DNA of 64,000 nucleotides from Corythucha ciliata (lineage: Eukaryota; Arthropoda; Insecta; Hemiptera; Tingidae), in NCBI GenBank assembly GCA_038030265.1, contig CM075939.1, positions 5,189,253-5,253,252 of the forward strand, written 5' to 3'. Positions 45,040 to 56,949 of this stretch are shown here, piece by piece (within the stretch, counting starts at the first letter, position 1; each line of letters starts with the position of its first letter). A model generated the notes under the pieces. It did no database searches, was not told the origin of the DNA, and saw only the letters and a program-made list of their open reading frames with translations. A program made the position numbers and the translations under genes.

Positions 45040-46560
45040 TAGGAAAAAGCGCTGAAATTCGCAGCTTAAATAACGAAAAAGCGCTGACTAAAACGAAAAA
45101 AAAAAAACGCTGCAAAAAACGCACGCCTGCTGTATAGAACGAAAACAAATCACTAATTCGTGGCGAAAAAACATTAATTCGCGGCAATAATTGATAAAAA
45201 GCGCTATAAAATTGAGAAAAAGCTGCAATCAATCGCTTAGCAGGCTTAACTAAATATTTCTTGAAAACGCCGAATCGTGATTTCTCGAAGCAGCAACGGG
45301 ACTGAAGTTGAAAAAAAAAAAAAAAAAATCGCTAATTCATCTGAAAGGATGTAGAGAAAACCACCTAATTCGCGGCTAAAACTGAGAAAATCTAGATAGA
45401 TTCCCGCCTAAAGACTAAAGTAAACCGATAAAATGGAGATATATGCCAATTCGCGGCTAAATTTGAGGAAACACGGTTATTAGCGGCTGAAATTTAGAAG
45501 TAATTCGCGACTCAGAGGGGCAAATTAAGAAAACTGCTAATTCACGAACAAGTGTGATCAAAAACCCGCTTATTCACGTCTAAAACTGAGAAAAACCGCT
45601 AATTCCCGTCTAAAATTTATGATAGAACGCCCATTTGCTGTCGAAATAAAGTTAAATGAATCTTAAAAATTCAGGGCTAATTTTGTCAAAAAGAGCTAAT
45701 CGCGGATCAATTCGAAATGCGGTGCGGCGATTCGCGGCTAAAATTGAGAAATAATCAAGCGCAAAATTTGGAAGAATAATTCGCGACTCAAATTGAAAAA
45801 AAGCGCTTCTGTGGTGCAAAATTGAAAAAGCACTAATTCACGGATGCATTTGGAAATCCCGCTTTCTTCACGTCTAAAACTGATAAAACCGCTAATTCCC
45901 GGCTGAAATTGAGGAAAACCGTTGATTCGCGGCTAATATTACAAACTGTGCTTTTTCGGGGCTTAAAATATAGAAAACCCCAATTCACGGATTTTGTGGA
46001 AATTCATCTAATTCCAGGATGAAATTGAGTAAAAGCGGTGATTTAGGGGTGAAATCAAGGAAGAATTCACGGCTAAAGTTAAAAAATAATTTGCAGCTAA
46101 AATGAGAAAAACAAAAACCATTATTTCGCGCCTGGAACAATGGTGATAAAAGCTAATCCGCATGACCAAGAAATGAAAAAAAAAAAAAAAAAAAAAAAAA
46201 ACAATATAAAACGGTGGGGGGGGGGGCATTAACTCATGGTTAAAACTAAAAGAAACCGTTAATTCACGTCTAAAATTTAGATAAAGAGCTCATTCGCTGA
46301 TAAAACTTGAGACAATTTCAGGGCTATAAAGTGGACAAAAAGCGCTTATTCGAGGCTAAAACGGAGAAAAACGATAAATCGTGGATAAATTTGAGAAAAT
46401 CCGCTCATTCACGACTAAAATTGAAGAAACAATTCGCGGCTAAGATTGATTAAATAAATGCGCTTGAATCGCGGCAAAAATAGAGGACAAATTGATAGTG
46501 CGCAGGGCTAAATTTGAGAAAACTCAGGGAGAGGCAATTAAGCGGCAGGCAACTAAGAGA
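45040..46560 (+). repeat. Family A array, forward, large
   Basis: About 45-50 diverged units of the 'gctaattcgcggctaaaa / ttgagaaaa' type. A poly-A run of about 25 bp lies near 46176. The block ends at an agatccgccactg word (46606-46618), resembling a DNA-transposon terminus. Confidence 0.75.
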
Positions 46561-46689
46561 AAAAGAAATAGATCTACGATGGAACCCCTTCTAAAATAAT
46601 ATCCTAGATCCGCCACTGATATTTCCATTTAGCACTTTTCGCGGCACTGGGAAGATGGACAAGGTTCTGTGTCTGCCCCTTTGGATTGC

Positions 46690-47240
46690 GTTATTTTTGC
46701 CCTGATTTATCACAATTTTAGCCGCAAATGAGCGTGTTTTATGATTTTAGCCACGAATCAGCGGTTATCGCCGGTTTTGGCAGCGAATTAGCGGTTAATT
46801 TTCTTCATAATAATGAATTAGCGCTTTTCTCATCTGTTTCTGCCGTGAACTAACTTTTTTCTCAGTTTTAGTCGCTAATTAACGCATTTTCCCAACTTTA
46901 GCAGCAATGGAATTCTGGCCTTGAATTTGTTTTTTGTTTTTTTCCCCGTCTTTGGGCACGGTATGTGGCCTTTAGAAACCACTAATTGGCGTTTTTTGCC
47001 CACCCCCTATTTTGCTTTGTTTTTCTCCATTGATCCGCGAACGAGCGTTTTTATTTAAATGTTTTAACCATGAATTACTGTTATTTATCAATATTAGCCG
47101 CGAACTTGCCCCGTGAAGAGTGCGTTAGCGGATTTTTTTAATCAAAGCCGTACTAAGGCAGCACCATAAACCACGTATTCACAAATATTTCTCAATATTA
47201 ACCTCGAATCAGCGTTTTTTTTTCTCGGAATATCCGTCCT
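46690..47240 (-). repeat. Family A array, reverse orientation
   Basis: Units now read 'tttagccgcaaatgagcg' and 'ttttctcattttag', the complement of the previous block. With 45040-46560 it forms a second facing pair. A ccagatacgccactg word near 47341 repeats the terminus-like word at 46606. Confidence 0.7.
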
Positions 47241-47359
47241 AAATTTATGAACATGAAAACTCTTATTTTTTTTCACCTTCAAGCTTTTCAGTGCCCTCCT
47301 CAGTGGAAAGACCCGCGGTTGTCAGTCCCCTCGTCAATAACCCAGATACGCCACTGATT

Positions 47360-50300
47360 ATTACTTTATTGGAAAGATTTGTTTTTTAACAGAATGGAAT
47401 ACATCCTGACGAATTTCTGACGTAATTTAGAGCTTAAATTGACGGATTAAAGCAAAATGTCAGTTGGCAGCGCTCCTATAAGTAACGCTTATTAAATATT
47501 TGCAGTTGACTCAGCAAAAAAAAAAAAAAAAAAAGCCCTGCGGAAAGGGGAAAAATCAGGGCATTGACATCCTTGCAAGTACATTTCGGGTTTCAATTCC
47601 GGTACTGGGGCTAAATTACCAGTTTTGTTAGGTGAATTTAACATATTTTGTTCCATACAAGTCAATTTCCCGGGTGAATTGTAGCCTTTGTAGTAATGGG
47701 GAGGGAGAGGGGTGATTGTCAGTTGTCTACGCCCTTGATGAGATTCATCTGTGCCACAAAATTTAAAACGCGAAAAGAAAGAAGCCCGAAATAATGATTG
47801 AAATGTTTATGCAATCACCCGCAACACTCAATTCTGTTTATGCAATAACCATCAAGACAAAACAATTAGACCGCCTCGAATCCGGTCGAAAGATGAGAAT
47901 TCAGACCTAAAAATTGTCGTTTTACTAAAAAAAAACAAAAAACGCCAACCTTCGTTCAGTCAAAAAAGCAAAAAGTCACCAAAAACTGTGTTGTTGGGGG
48001 GGGGGGGGCTGTCAGAAGGCTGACAAACGAGTGTATTAAAGTTCCTGAAATGCTTGCAATGTCAAAGCGATGACGTTTTGCCATTCGTAAATATATTCCC
48101 ATTTCATGTGAATGAAACAACCGCAAGAACAATATTATTCGAAGAACAACATTGTAACGTCTATTTAAAAGGGAGGGGGAGGAAGAGTTTCACCTTTAAA
48201 TATTGATTATGATAACAGTAGACAAAAGTGGCCTCTCCAACCCTTTGTACACACTCTCATCACCTAAACCTCTCCTACACTCTCGGAGAAGCGACTTTAT
48301 ACACCCTCGTAACTCCTGACTCTTTACAACTCACCTCCTCTAACAAATGTGAACGGAAAATTCAGCTTTCATGATGCCGAAGAGGATAGAGGAAGAAGTG
48401 GCGAAGCAGGCGTTTTCCGTTACTTATCATTTTTTTTATGGAGTCGTAAAATGCGTCCTCTATCGAAAACTGTGTTCTGTTTCATGGTAGTAAAGACCTT
48501 AGGACCTTTTGGAGCTCGAAGGATTATTTTGTCGACAGTTAAGAAAGAACAAGTTCATTTTTTAAACAAACTGATTTATCATCCATGCAAAAAAAAACAC
48601 ACAGTTTGAATGAATGAATCGACAGCTCGATGTAAATTTGAGAATGCGCCAGACAACCTTCATTTTAATATTCCACACACAACGATTTCAAAATCAGACT
48701 CTCCAACTCTTCGCTTAGAACACACATTGAAGGGTCGATGGTGGATAACTTTATCTACGTGGGCTACTCTCTTTGAGCATGAAAGTGAAATTATGGTGTA
48801 ATGGGCTGGGCAGGAGGGGGGAAAAGTTAGCTTTAATTGTTATACGGTTTGTCTAACTTTGAAAATTCAAAGTATTTCTATTTTGGAGAAACTGATAAGG
48901 GACGAACTTTAAAACAAAGTTGACCCAATACTGCAACGGGCGAAGGTTTTTAAAAATCGTAAAAAAAAGCTCATATAAAAGTGGAGAGTTTAGATTTTAT
49001 TAACTTTTTTCCCCTCTTTTATAACAGTACTGCTTAACTGAATGGGAGGCGCGTGTACGATTGTATTTTTCAAACGCTTTTTTCTCATTCGTCCAGAGGA
49101 GGTACATTGAGAGAAACTGCCGTTTGAGGGGAGTGGGGGAAAGTCGGGAGTAAATTATAAAGAGAAAGCAAAAATATAAAAAGGCGGTAAAAATAAAAAA
49201 TAAAAACCTCATCTCCTCCCCTGGTACACACACTTATATACCATCAAGAAAGCAGAGAGTCGGTCTCAACTTAAACGTTCATACTGGACTGTGGTTGGAA
49301 GCAGGGTAAAAGCTATTTACAGGAGAGACAACCCTACTTATTCCAAATAGACTTTCCACTCGAAATTACCTCGTGAAAAACAGAAGAATGTAACGGTTAT
49401 TGAACAAAAAAAAATGGCAATATGTGTGGATGAAGAGTGCCTATACGAGTGTACTCGGGTGTGAACTAGTTTTCCATTCACTTTTAATGTTTTATTTTGC
49501 CGATGAAAGTGCTAGAGGCCACCAATTTTATTCAACCTGTTCAAAACCAAATCCCGAAGGTTTCATTCCTCATTCCACAATGCTCAGAAAGACTGGGAAA
49601 TGTCATTATTAACAAATAAGGAGCTTTCAATAAATGAGAAAACAGTTCAGTTTCTTTATTGAACGAAAGAGGGCGTGGTTCACTTCAGATTTCCCTCAGG
49701 ATATTTTCCGTTTTGAGGCAAACAGAGCTTTTATTTATTTTACTGTACCGACGTTAAAGCAAGTTCGGTATAAAAGGGAGAAAACAAAACAAAACAAAAA
49801 ACGCTTTTCATCCGGAAGTTGGAGAAAAGACTGGCGATACACGGGTCAATACTCAACTCACTTTCGTTAATGTTCTTTCGTCCAACCCGCCAATCAACCA
49901 TCGGTGACACGAGAGTCACCAAGTGTGTGTGTTTGTGTGTGTGATCCGAGGGGGAGGGGAGTGTAACTGAACTGACAGTTTCATACACGGGTGACAACCG
50001 GAAAAATGAGGTATGATCTTTCATTTCACCCATCGCCCCCCCCCCTCCACCACATCAACCACCTCCTCATCATCACACGACCCCTCGCCGACCGACGATT
50101 TTTAGGAATTATACAGACACGATAATGAAGCGAGTAAGAGAGTTAAAAGGGCATGGATTTAGTTACGGGCCACTCGTCGCGGCCCTTTTTAAGAGTAAAT
50201 TGTTTCCAGCGAGTGTGCTTACACCTGTCTTGTTTAATGAACGTAAAATTAGAGTCAGGCGGACGAGGAAACAATTCCTCATAATGTGCGTCTGGCTTCA

Positions 50301-51090
50301 AGTTAGACTAGAACTCTCATATACGAGTTAAAAGAGAGAGAGAGAAAGAGTGAGTGAGCGAAAGGTAGAAGGGGTGGGCGTTAGCAATTCGAATGCAGAC
50401 GTGTTTCCGACCAACAGCCGCTGCTGCTGGTGACTGACCTCCGTGCGCTGTGGGCTGGAGGGGGGGGGGAGCTGCATAGAGTTACACTCTGCCTAAGGAA
50501 AATATAAAAATCAAATTAAACTCCTTTTCAACAATAAAAAACTCGTTTTCTGATGGACATTCAACTAAAAATCCCCCATTTTAAGTGATTAATAATTTAT
50601 ATTTTTTACCATCCGCGAACATTCTGTTGGCAACAAAGATAATTCGGCGAAACAAATGACGTTGGGATTGGATTTGCTTTGAAAAGAAAAGAAGTGACGA
50701 GTCATGGGTGTCCACAGTATACAGCGTGAGCTGCTCCAAGTGCTTGAGGTGGGTGAAGACGAATATTTGAAAATTTGCGAGGAATGGGGTAAGTGAAGGT
50801 GAAGGAAATTATAAAATGGTGTAGAAAGCGGGCGGTAGGCGTTGGGGCGCTTGCCAGGGCAGTGGATAGAATATTCGGGCTCAGAGATTGAACTCAAATG
50901 GGCCTTTTAACCCCCACTCCCCCACAAACAATATCCGTTCGAAACACTGTCTTATTATCCTGCTGTACTGCTCAATATAATCAAGACCGTTAAGGAAGAA
51001 GGATTAAATACTATTTTTTCGATCCTCTCCTATTTTATTTTTTGTCCCGAATTATGAGCCTTTATTCTTGATTTCCTTATTCTCTTTAAA
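47360..51090. other. Unassigned stretch
   Basis: Mostly AT-rich sequence with homopolymers (A near 47516, G near 47997, C near 50036, G near 50460) and a GT microsatellite near 49923. Open frames of up to about 100 codons lack recognisable motifs. A weak exon candidate at 50600-50790 is listed separately. Confidence 0.4.
50600..50790 (-). other. Weak candidate terminal exon
   Basis: A minus-strand frame reads HLKHLEQLTLYTVDTHDSS and goes on to QRHLFRRIIFVANRMFADG before a stop near 50584. The first part uses codons ending in G or C more than the flanks, and a pyrimidine-rich stretch precedes it. I do not recognise the protein and there is no second line of support. Confidence 0.15.
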
Positions 51091-51179
51091 TCCGGGCTTT
51101 AAATCCGAGAAAGTCCAGATGAGTGCGTAACTGACCCAGTGCTCCCCTCCGTCATTCTAAACAAGCCTACATGAAACCG

Positions 51180-51780
51180 CAGTAATGATCCAAACCACAG
51201 CCAAACACCAGAACCTCGAAAAAATGACCAACCACAACCAAGGTCCAACCGCAGCAAAGCTCTAACCACAACAAAGGTCCAACCACATCTACAGGGTCGA
51301 ATCACAGCAGAGCTCCAACCCAAAGACTGCTCCAATAAAATCTATCCACAGCAAAGAAAAACCTCGCAGTAAAGTTACAACCACAACAAAGATTCAACCA
51401 AAGAAAATGTCCAATCCCAGCAAAGGCAAAACCACATCAAAGATCCAACCACAGCAAAGGTCCAACCACAGCAAAAGTCCAACCACAGCAAAGTTCCAAC
51501 CACAGCCAAGGTCCAACCCCAGATAAGGCGAAACCACAAGAAAAGTCCAACCATAGCACAAGTTCAACCACAGCAAAGGTTCAACCACAGCAAAGTTTCA
51601 ACCACAGCAAACGTCCAACCACAGCAAAGGTCCAACCACAGCAAAGGTCCAACCACAGCAGAAGTCCAACCACAGCAAAGTTCCAACCCGGAAAAAGTCG
51701 AACCACAGCAAAGGTCCAACCACTTCCAAGTTTCAAACACAGTAAAGCTCTAGCCACAGTTGGAACCTTCTATTACAACA
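51180..51780. repeat. 17-bp minisatellite caaaggtccaaccacag
   Basis: Units of 17 bp repeat about 35 times, with more variation than the array at 17790 but clearly the same basic unit (aaaggtccaaccacag against aaaggccgaaccacag). Both strands lack stops in some frames. Confidence 0.85.
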
Positions 51781-51993
51781 AAGGTCGAAACCTTGAGGTG
51801 GTTGGAGCATCAATTTCCCCCCTCCACCACACCATTTCCTAAAATTTGACGGGGATCAATCCTGTACATATAACCCTATACCTAACGCTTCTCTAACCCA
51901 TATCCCGGGGCCACACGCCCTCCCATGAAATTTTCAAATCGTCGTAAAATTTGACGGGGATCATTTGAGTACATATAACGCTAGGGCAGCGAT

Positions 51994-53700
51994 ATGCCCA
52001 AATCGTCGACAAGTCAAACCCTCCCTCACGATCAAACTCGTCGGCTTCGCTGAAAGCAAAATCAACCGCCGCACCTGCTGCGACCTCTAAAACCAGCCTC
52101 AAGCGACCTGCGACGAAACCGAACACGCCCCTTACACCTCCAGGCTGCCCACGCCCCTCCACCGCTGACGCTCACGCAATGGTAGAGCAGCAACCTCAGG
52201 TAGCCCCACCGGCGCACATCGCAGCTCACGTCGCAACATATTTCCGGGAAACCAACACTCCAACTACCGCAGAGACAGCCCGCCAGCTACGTGACAACAT
52301 CCTCACTACGATCCTCAACGGACAAATCAACCGTCGAAACCTCCTGATTCAGCAGGTAGATGCCCTGCTCTACCTCGTTGAGCAGCAGGCTCATTCCATC
52401 CCAGCCTCAGCGTCTGTACCCACCGAGCAGAATATGCCAAGCGTAGCCCCCGCAGCTCTTAGTTCTCAGATCGCGGAGGAAATAGCCCGACAACTGCGGG
52501 AAACCATGGCCACCATCGTTTTGCCTGAGATCCGGCAACTGGCCGGCTATCACCCGCCACCACCGCTAGCATGGTCACCAGCTCAGACCACCCGCAGTCG
52601 ATCCCGCTCGGCCCGACGCTCAGCCAACCAACCAACGATGCCTGAACCCCCCAGCACAACGACGCCGATAACATTTGCGCAGAAAGCAGCCACGCCACGG
52701 ACGAAATCGGTTGAGCGTACAGTCCAACGTGCCAGGGTCGCCATCAAAACTAATAGTGGACCCATCCCAAAGTCCGACTCGAGTACACAAATCATGCTCA
52801 AGCCAGTGAACCCTGCGGCTAAGGTCGCTGGCCTACTGACCACTCTACCCTCAGCACGTTCCCTCGGAATTACGATTGTCGGCACCTAGATCACCCGGGC
52901 AGGAGGAGTCATCCTGAAGGTTGAGAATCCAAAGAGGACAAAAAAAAAAAATCCTAGCCTTCCCCGCCTTGGCCAAGGCAGGCCTCCGCGTCACATCGCT
53001 CCCAGGACTGCTCCCTCGTCTTCTTATCCCGGAGGTCCCGCGAGAATGGTCTCCAGACCAACTAAAGTCAGCGATCATCGAGAACTGCCCAGGGATCCCC
53101 AAGGCTGACATCGTACCACTGTTCCCGAAAACCACCCCAGTCACCAGCTCCGGGACAGTCACCCGTGTCGTGCAGGTCAGCCCAGCCGCCAGGCACACCA
53201 TTATGGCAAAAGAGCGCCTCGAAATCCGACCCTGGATCTATGCTAAACCACGTGACCTCATCGAAGCGTCAAGGTGCTACAGGTGCCATGGATTCCGGCA
53301 TTCGACAGCGTCATGCCCTCTCAAGCCGGAGCAATGCATCTGTGGTCGGTGCTCCAACTCCGGCCATGACTTCGGGAATTGCCCGAACAAGTCGAGCCCA
53401 CCGAGATGTGCGAACTGCGTCCGCGAACGACGCGCTGACACCACCCACCACACGCGGGATCACCGCTGCCCCTCCTTAATAGCAGCAACACTGCAATCGG
53501 TTCGACACACCGACTACGGCACAGCGGAACCCACGGCCACCGGGCAGACAGAGGTACATCCCCCGCAAGGTGACGTCGAGCAGTCAACCTCTCATCTCCC
53601 AGAGGACATCAACGACACCGCTGCGGTCGCCAGTGAAATATATATGGACACTACCCCCTCCGAAACCCCTTCCGACTGTCCACTACCAACTCAACAATGA
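51994..53700 (+). pseudogene. LINE ORF1 (gag-like) with CCHC knuckles
   Basis: An ATG at 51994 gives a short frame; the main frame, open upstream of 52179, carries a serine/alanine-rich N-terminus, then a stop at 52887-52889. A run of A near 52940 accompanies a frame change, and 52921-53700 holds the conserved C-terminus: YRCHGFRHSTASC, CGRCSNSGHDFGNC and a CANC...HRC cluster, each a zinc knuckle that would bind element RNA. R1-like elements have this set of three. Confidence 0.75.
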
Positions 53701-53793
53701 TCGGCCATCACGCTGAAACCCTCGACAGACACATCGACCCTACCTCGATCAAGTTCGGGCAACACTCTCGGACCACTCCGCACATGAATCCAA

Positions 53794-54510
53794 ATGGGTG
53801 ACACAATGCTACAATTTGGCCAGATCAACCTCGCGGGCCAGCGCGCTACCTGGGATGAGCTCCGGGAATCGATCCCCACACTACACCTGGATGTAATTGC
53901 GCTCCAGGAGGTGCCAAGAAATCCCTCACCATACCTGGGTTCGACATGCAGGATCTCCCCCCCAACGTTCACGTCGGACCAACGCACGGCTCTTGTCGTC
54001 ACATCCCCCAATACCGTCGCGCTTTTCCTCCCTCAGTACTCGTCGGAACATGTGACGACAGCCGTCGTTGGGGAATTCACCGTGGCATCGGTTTACCTAC
54101 CCCCCCCCCCAATCGACCCACGAAGATCCTATCAATCCTGGCCCAGATTGAGGAGATCCTATGGGCGTTCCCGCGAGTCCTTCTCCTTGGAGACTTCAAC
54201 GCGTGGGCTGTGGACTGGGGCGCCCCACGGACAGACGCCCGCGGCCAACGTCTTCTGGCGCTGCTCGATGCGCACTGAGCATTGGGTTCTGAGGGTTCTC
54301 ATGGGGACAGCTTCATTGACCTGTCAATCGCTGTCGGCCTCACCCCCCTGTCGTGGACGATTACGGACGACATAACCACCATCTGCTCATCACAACGAAA
54401 ATCGCTGACATCCGCCACCAGTCCGTCCGTGTCGCGTGTCAAACCCCCCGTCTCGACCTCGCCAATGCCAACTGGCCTGCCTAGGTACTGGGACCTAGAG
54501 AACCAGTGAC
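53794..54510 (+). pseudogene. LINE ORF2 endonuclease
   Basis: The start reads LQFGQINLAG and VIALQEVPR with the catalytic glutamate. A frame change at a run of C near 54105 leads to VLLLGDFNAWAVDWGAPRTD (near 54180) and, after a stop at about 54276, DSFIDLSIAV near 54303. A PPHLIITV-like end near 54510 may be the site of the final D-H pair. The order fits an APE-type LINE endonuclease; RT does not follow. Confidence 0.75.
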
Positions 54511-55139
54511 CACCGCATCTCATCATCACCGTCACGCTCTCGTCGTCGACTTCGCTCTCCGAGCCTCTACCAGACCACCGCTTGTTCCCGTCCGCGGAAT
54601 CTCTGAGCTCTAGGTCCCGGTGCCCCCACCTTTCCGAACAATACGGGTATCACTCTCCACCTCACATTTCACCTGTAAAACTCCCCACCGCCAAGCGGTC
54701 CACACCGGTAACGTGTCAGTTTTGACCAGCTGGCACGGCTGACGGGGAGTGGGGTGGAGATAACCAGGACTTGGACGTGCCGGGTCACTTCCCGGACGCC
54801 AAGTCCGGCATTCCCGGTACTGCGCCCTAAAGGGCGTTCCACCGGGGCGGGAAGAAGGTACAATCCTGGTTGGAGCATCAACCTCAGTAAAATTTTCCTT
54901 TTTTTCCTCTCTTTTCTTAGTTTTCTTGGTTTCTGAAATCCCCCACCCTCACCCGCCTATCAACTAAGAAAGACAAGGGTCGGGATTAACAGACCCAGTG
55001 CCCCCCTCCGTAATATTGACAGACCAGGTTGCTACTCTCGACTATGGCTGTCATCAGTGAAAACAGGGCGTCTACAGACCAGAACCCCAAGAAAGGTCAT
55101 CAAATTGTCAGGAAATTGGAAAAGTCACAGAATTGGATG

Positions 55140-55755
55140 AATTTTAAGGCAATTATCAGCAAAATTGGAAGTTTCCTTGATGAATATTCGTGATATTACA
55201 AGTTGCAGCGTTTTAATTTCTGTGAAATGACAGGTTTCGGACCTTTTTTTGAGTGCGTTGACCACGTGGGTGCCGCGCTCAAACCGTGGCAAATATAGCC
55301 ACGAAATCACATCTAATCGTAGTAGCAGCCGAGTTCAAGGCAGTTCGCAAATTCAGACCACGAAATTAGAAGTTTCCGGGCTGAATATTTGCAAAATCGC
55401 CTGTTTCACCACAAGTTTCTGGTCCTTATCCTCGTGTAGCTCCAATTTACAGGACTTTTTAAAGGAGATCGTGGATGCAGCGGCCTAAGTATACGGGCGA
55501 ATACCACCGTTCCAAAACGATTCCAACATTCTCTTCGCTTCTAGCCCGTTTCTTGGCTAAATGTCTCAGTTTCAATCCAATTTTAATCCTTTTTGCATCA
55601 TGTTCACCTGCAAATGATCAGGTATTAAAGTAGCATTTTTATGTCTGAATTCGCGATCATGGCTATATTTATGGCGCACGAATGGTCAGTTTCACTATTT
55701 TTACAGCGCTGATGGTCAGCCTCTCAAATTTTCAGAGCCTTAGGGGTCATAGAAC
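55140..55755 (+). repeat. Family C-like degenerate array
   Basis: Phrases such as 'gaaattggaagtttccttg' and 'atggtcagtttcactattttta' recur at about 35-45 bp. Similar words occur at 40340. Confidence 0.45.
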
Positions 55756-56530
55756 TAGTGATGGGTTTACACCGGGAAAATAAAATTTCGGGTTTTTTCC
55801 CTGGGAAAAAACCGGGAAAAAACCCAATTTGGGAAAATACTGGGTTTTTATCCGTTTTTCACTGAATGTTGCAACAGACTCAGCAAATGAATGACAAACA
55901 AACGACTATAGGTATTTATTGCACCCATAGAATCATACGAACTCTCTGTTTGCACAAAAATGGTTAAAATTCTAACCGTTACGGGAGACAAAGCCGAAGC
56001 CGAGCCTTGCCACCAAATATCCATTAATTTTTCCATTGGAATTCATCGCCAGAGGTTTCCTCGTTTGATGACGATGATGATGATTCAGATGCCGTTGCAT
56101 CAGTTTCGTTGGACCTTTGAAAAATGAAGTGTGAATTTGCCTGCCGAACCTGTTTTCGGTATCCCAGCGTCCAAGAAGGTTTGAGGAGTCACTGCTTTCT
56201 GTTTTTGCTTCTTCGAAGATTTTGAATTTTCCAATTGTGGGACAGATAGGTCAGTTTTCCGGCTTGATCAGTCGTTAAACGTTTTTTTTTTTTTTTTTTT
56301 TTTTTGCTGTTCATTCAAGAAAACGTGCTAAAGGATCTTTCTGTCGCAGCTGATAAAATTCTAAGCGCAACGGAAGACAAAGTTGAAGTCGAACAAAGTC
56401 CTTGCCACCAAACACTTGGCGTGACCGCCGAGGCACTTTCCCACAAAAATGTCTTCCCCCAGAGTCCATCCTTGGAACGATAGTTGGCCAAATCCACCAT
56501 CGCTTTGTCGACATTAACCTTCATCTGTGT
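55756..56530 (-). pseudogene. hAT transposase C-terminus relic, duplicated
   Basis: On the minus strand 56315-56524 reads ANYRSKDGLWGKTFLWESAS and then WWQGLCST and LRILSAATERSFSTFS, the C-terminal dimerisation region of hAT transposases. A second, poorer piece, MDIWWQGSASALSPVTVRIL, lies at 55848-56036. The end near 55758, agtgatgggtttacaccggg, looks like a hAT terminus. Stops and frame changes abound. A T run of 24 bp lies near 56282. Confidence 0.65.
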
Positions 56531-56689
56531 GGCAACCTTATGAATTTTTAATGCCTTCTATTTGCTCGTCTTGCTCAGCAGCGTCCCCTATGATGATGGG
56601 CCCAGAAGTGTCACAGCGTAATGAATTTAACGCTGGAGTCCATTCTGTCTTTCAGTTTTCGTAGAATCAGGGGCTGTTCATTCTTGGAA

Positions 56690-56940
56690 AGTGACGACCG
56701 AGGTAAATTTTCAGTGAGCTTTAGCTCAATGTGGCGTAATGCGAGCTGAATTATCTCTATGGAGCAGATAGAGACTTCTCAGAGTTGCCATTTTTGACAA
56801 CTTTATGAGGGCTCAAATTGTCAGTGAGACCATATCCAGGGGCATGAATAGTGAGTTTGACTATTTTCAGCGGACGGATTAGCCATTTTAAGTCACGAAC
56901 TGTTAGTTAAGCCATTTTAGACAAAGACTGGAGACCTCAT
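56690..56940 (+). repeat. Family C-like units
   Basis: A few 'attttcagcggacg / tagccattttaagtcacgaa' units like those at 40340. Confidence 0.4.
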
Positions 56941-56949
56941 ATCCTATAG

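Larger units (their letters stand above)
51841..54960 (+). mobile_element. R1-like LINE, 5' half
   Basis: A GC-rich insertion containing a leader, ORF1 with zinc knuckles and the endonuclease start of ORF2. RT is missing, so a deletion joins the endonuclease to a 3' region at or after about 54500. The leader has a duplicated segment: aaatttgacggggatca near 51845 and again near 51949. A tail phrase gacccagtgcccccctccgt near 54982 is also found, with one change, near 51132. Confidence 0.75.

Noticed and set aside
48349..48801. Small genes of 60-86 codons
   Set aside because: No motif, no codon bias and no neighbours; expected by chance in 64 kb.
50125..50331. 68-codon frame starting MKRVRELKG
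   Set aside because: Basic composition only; nothing recognisable and no splice-site support.
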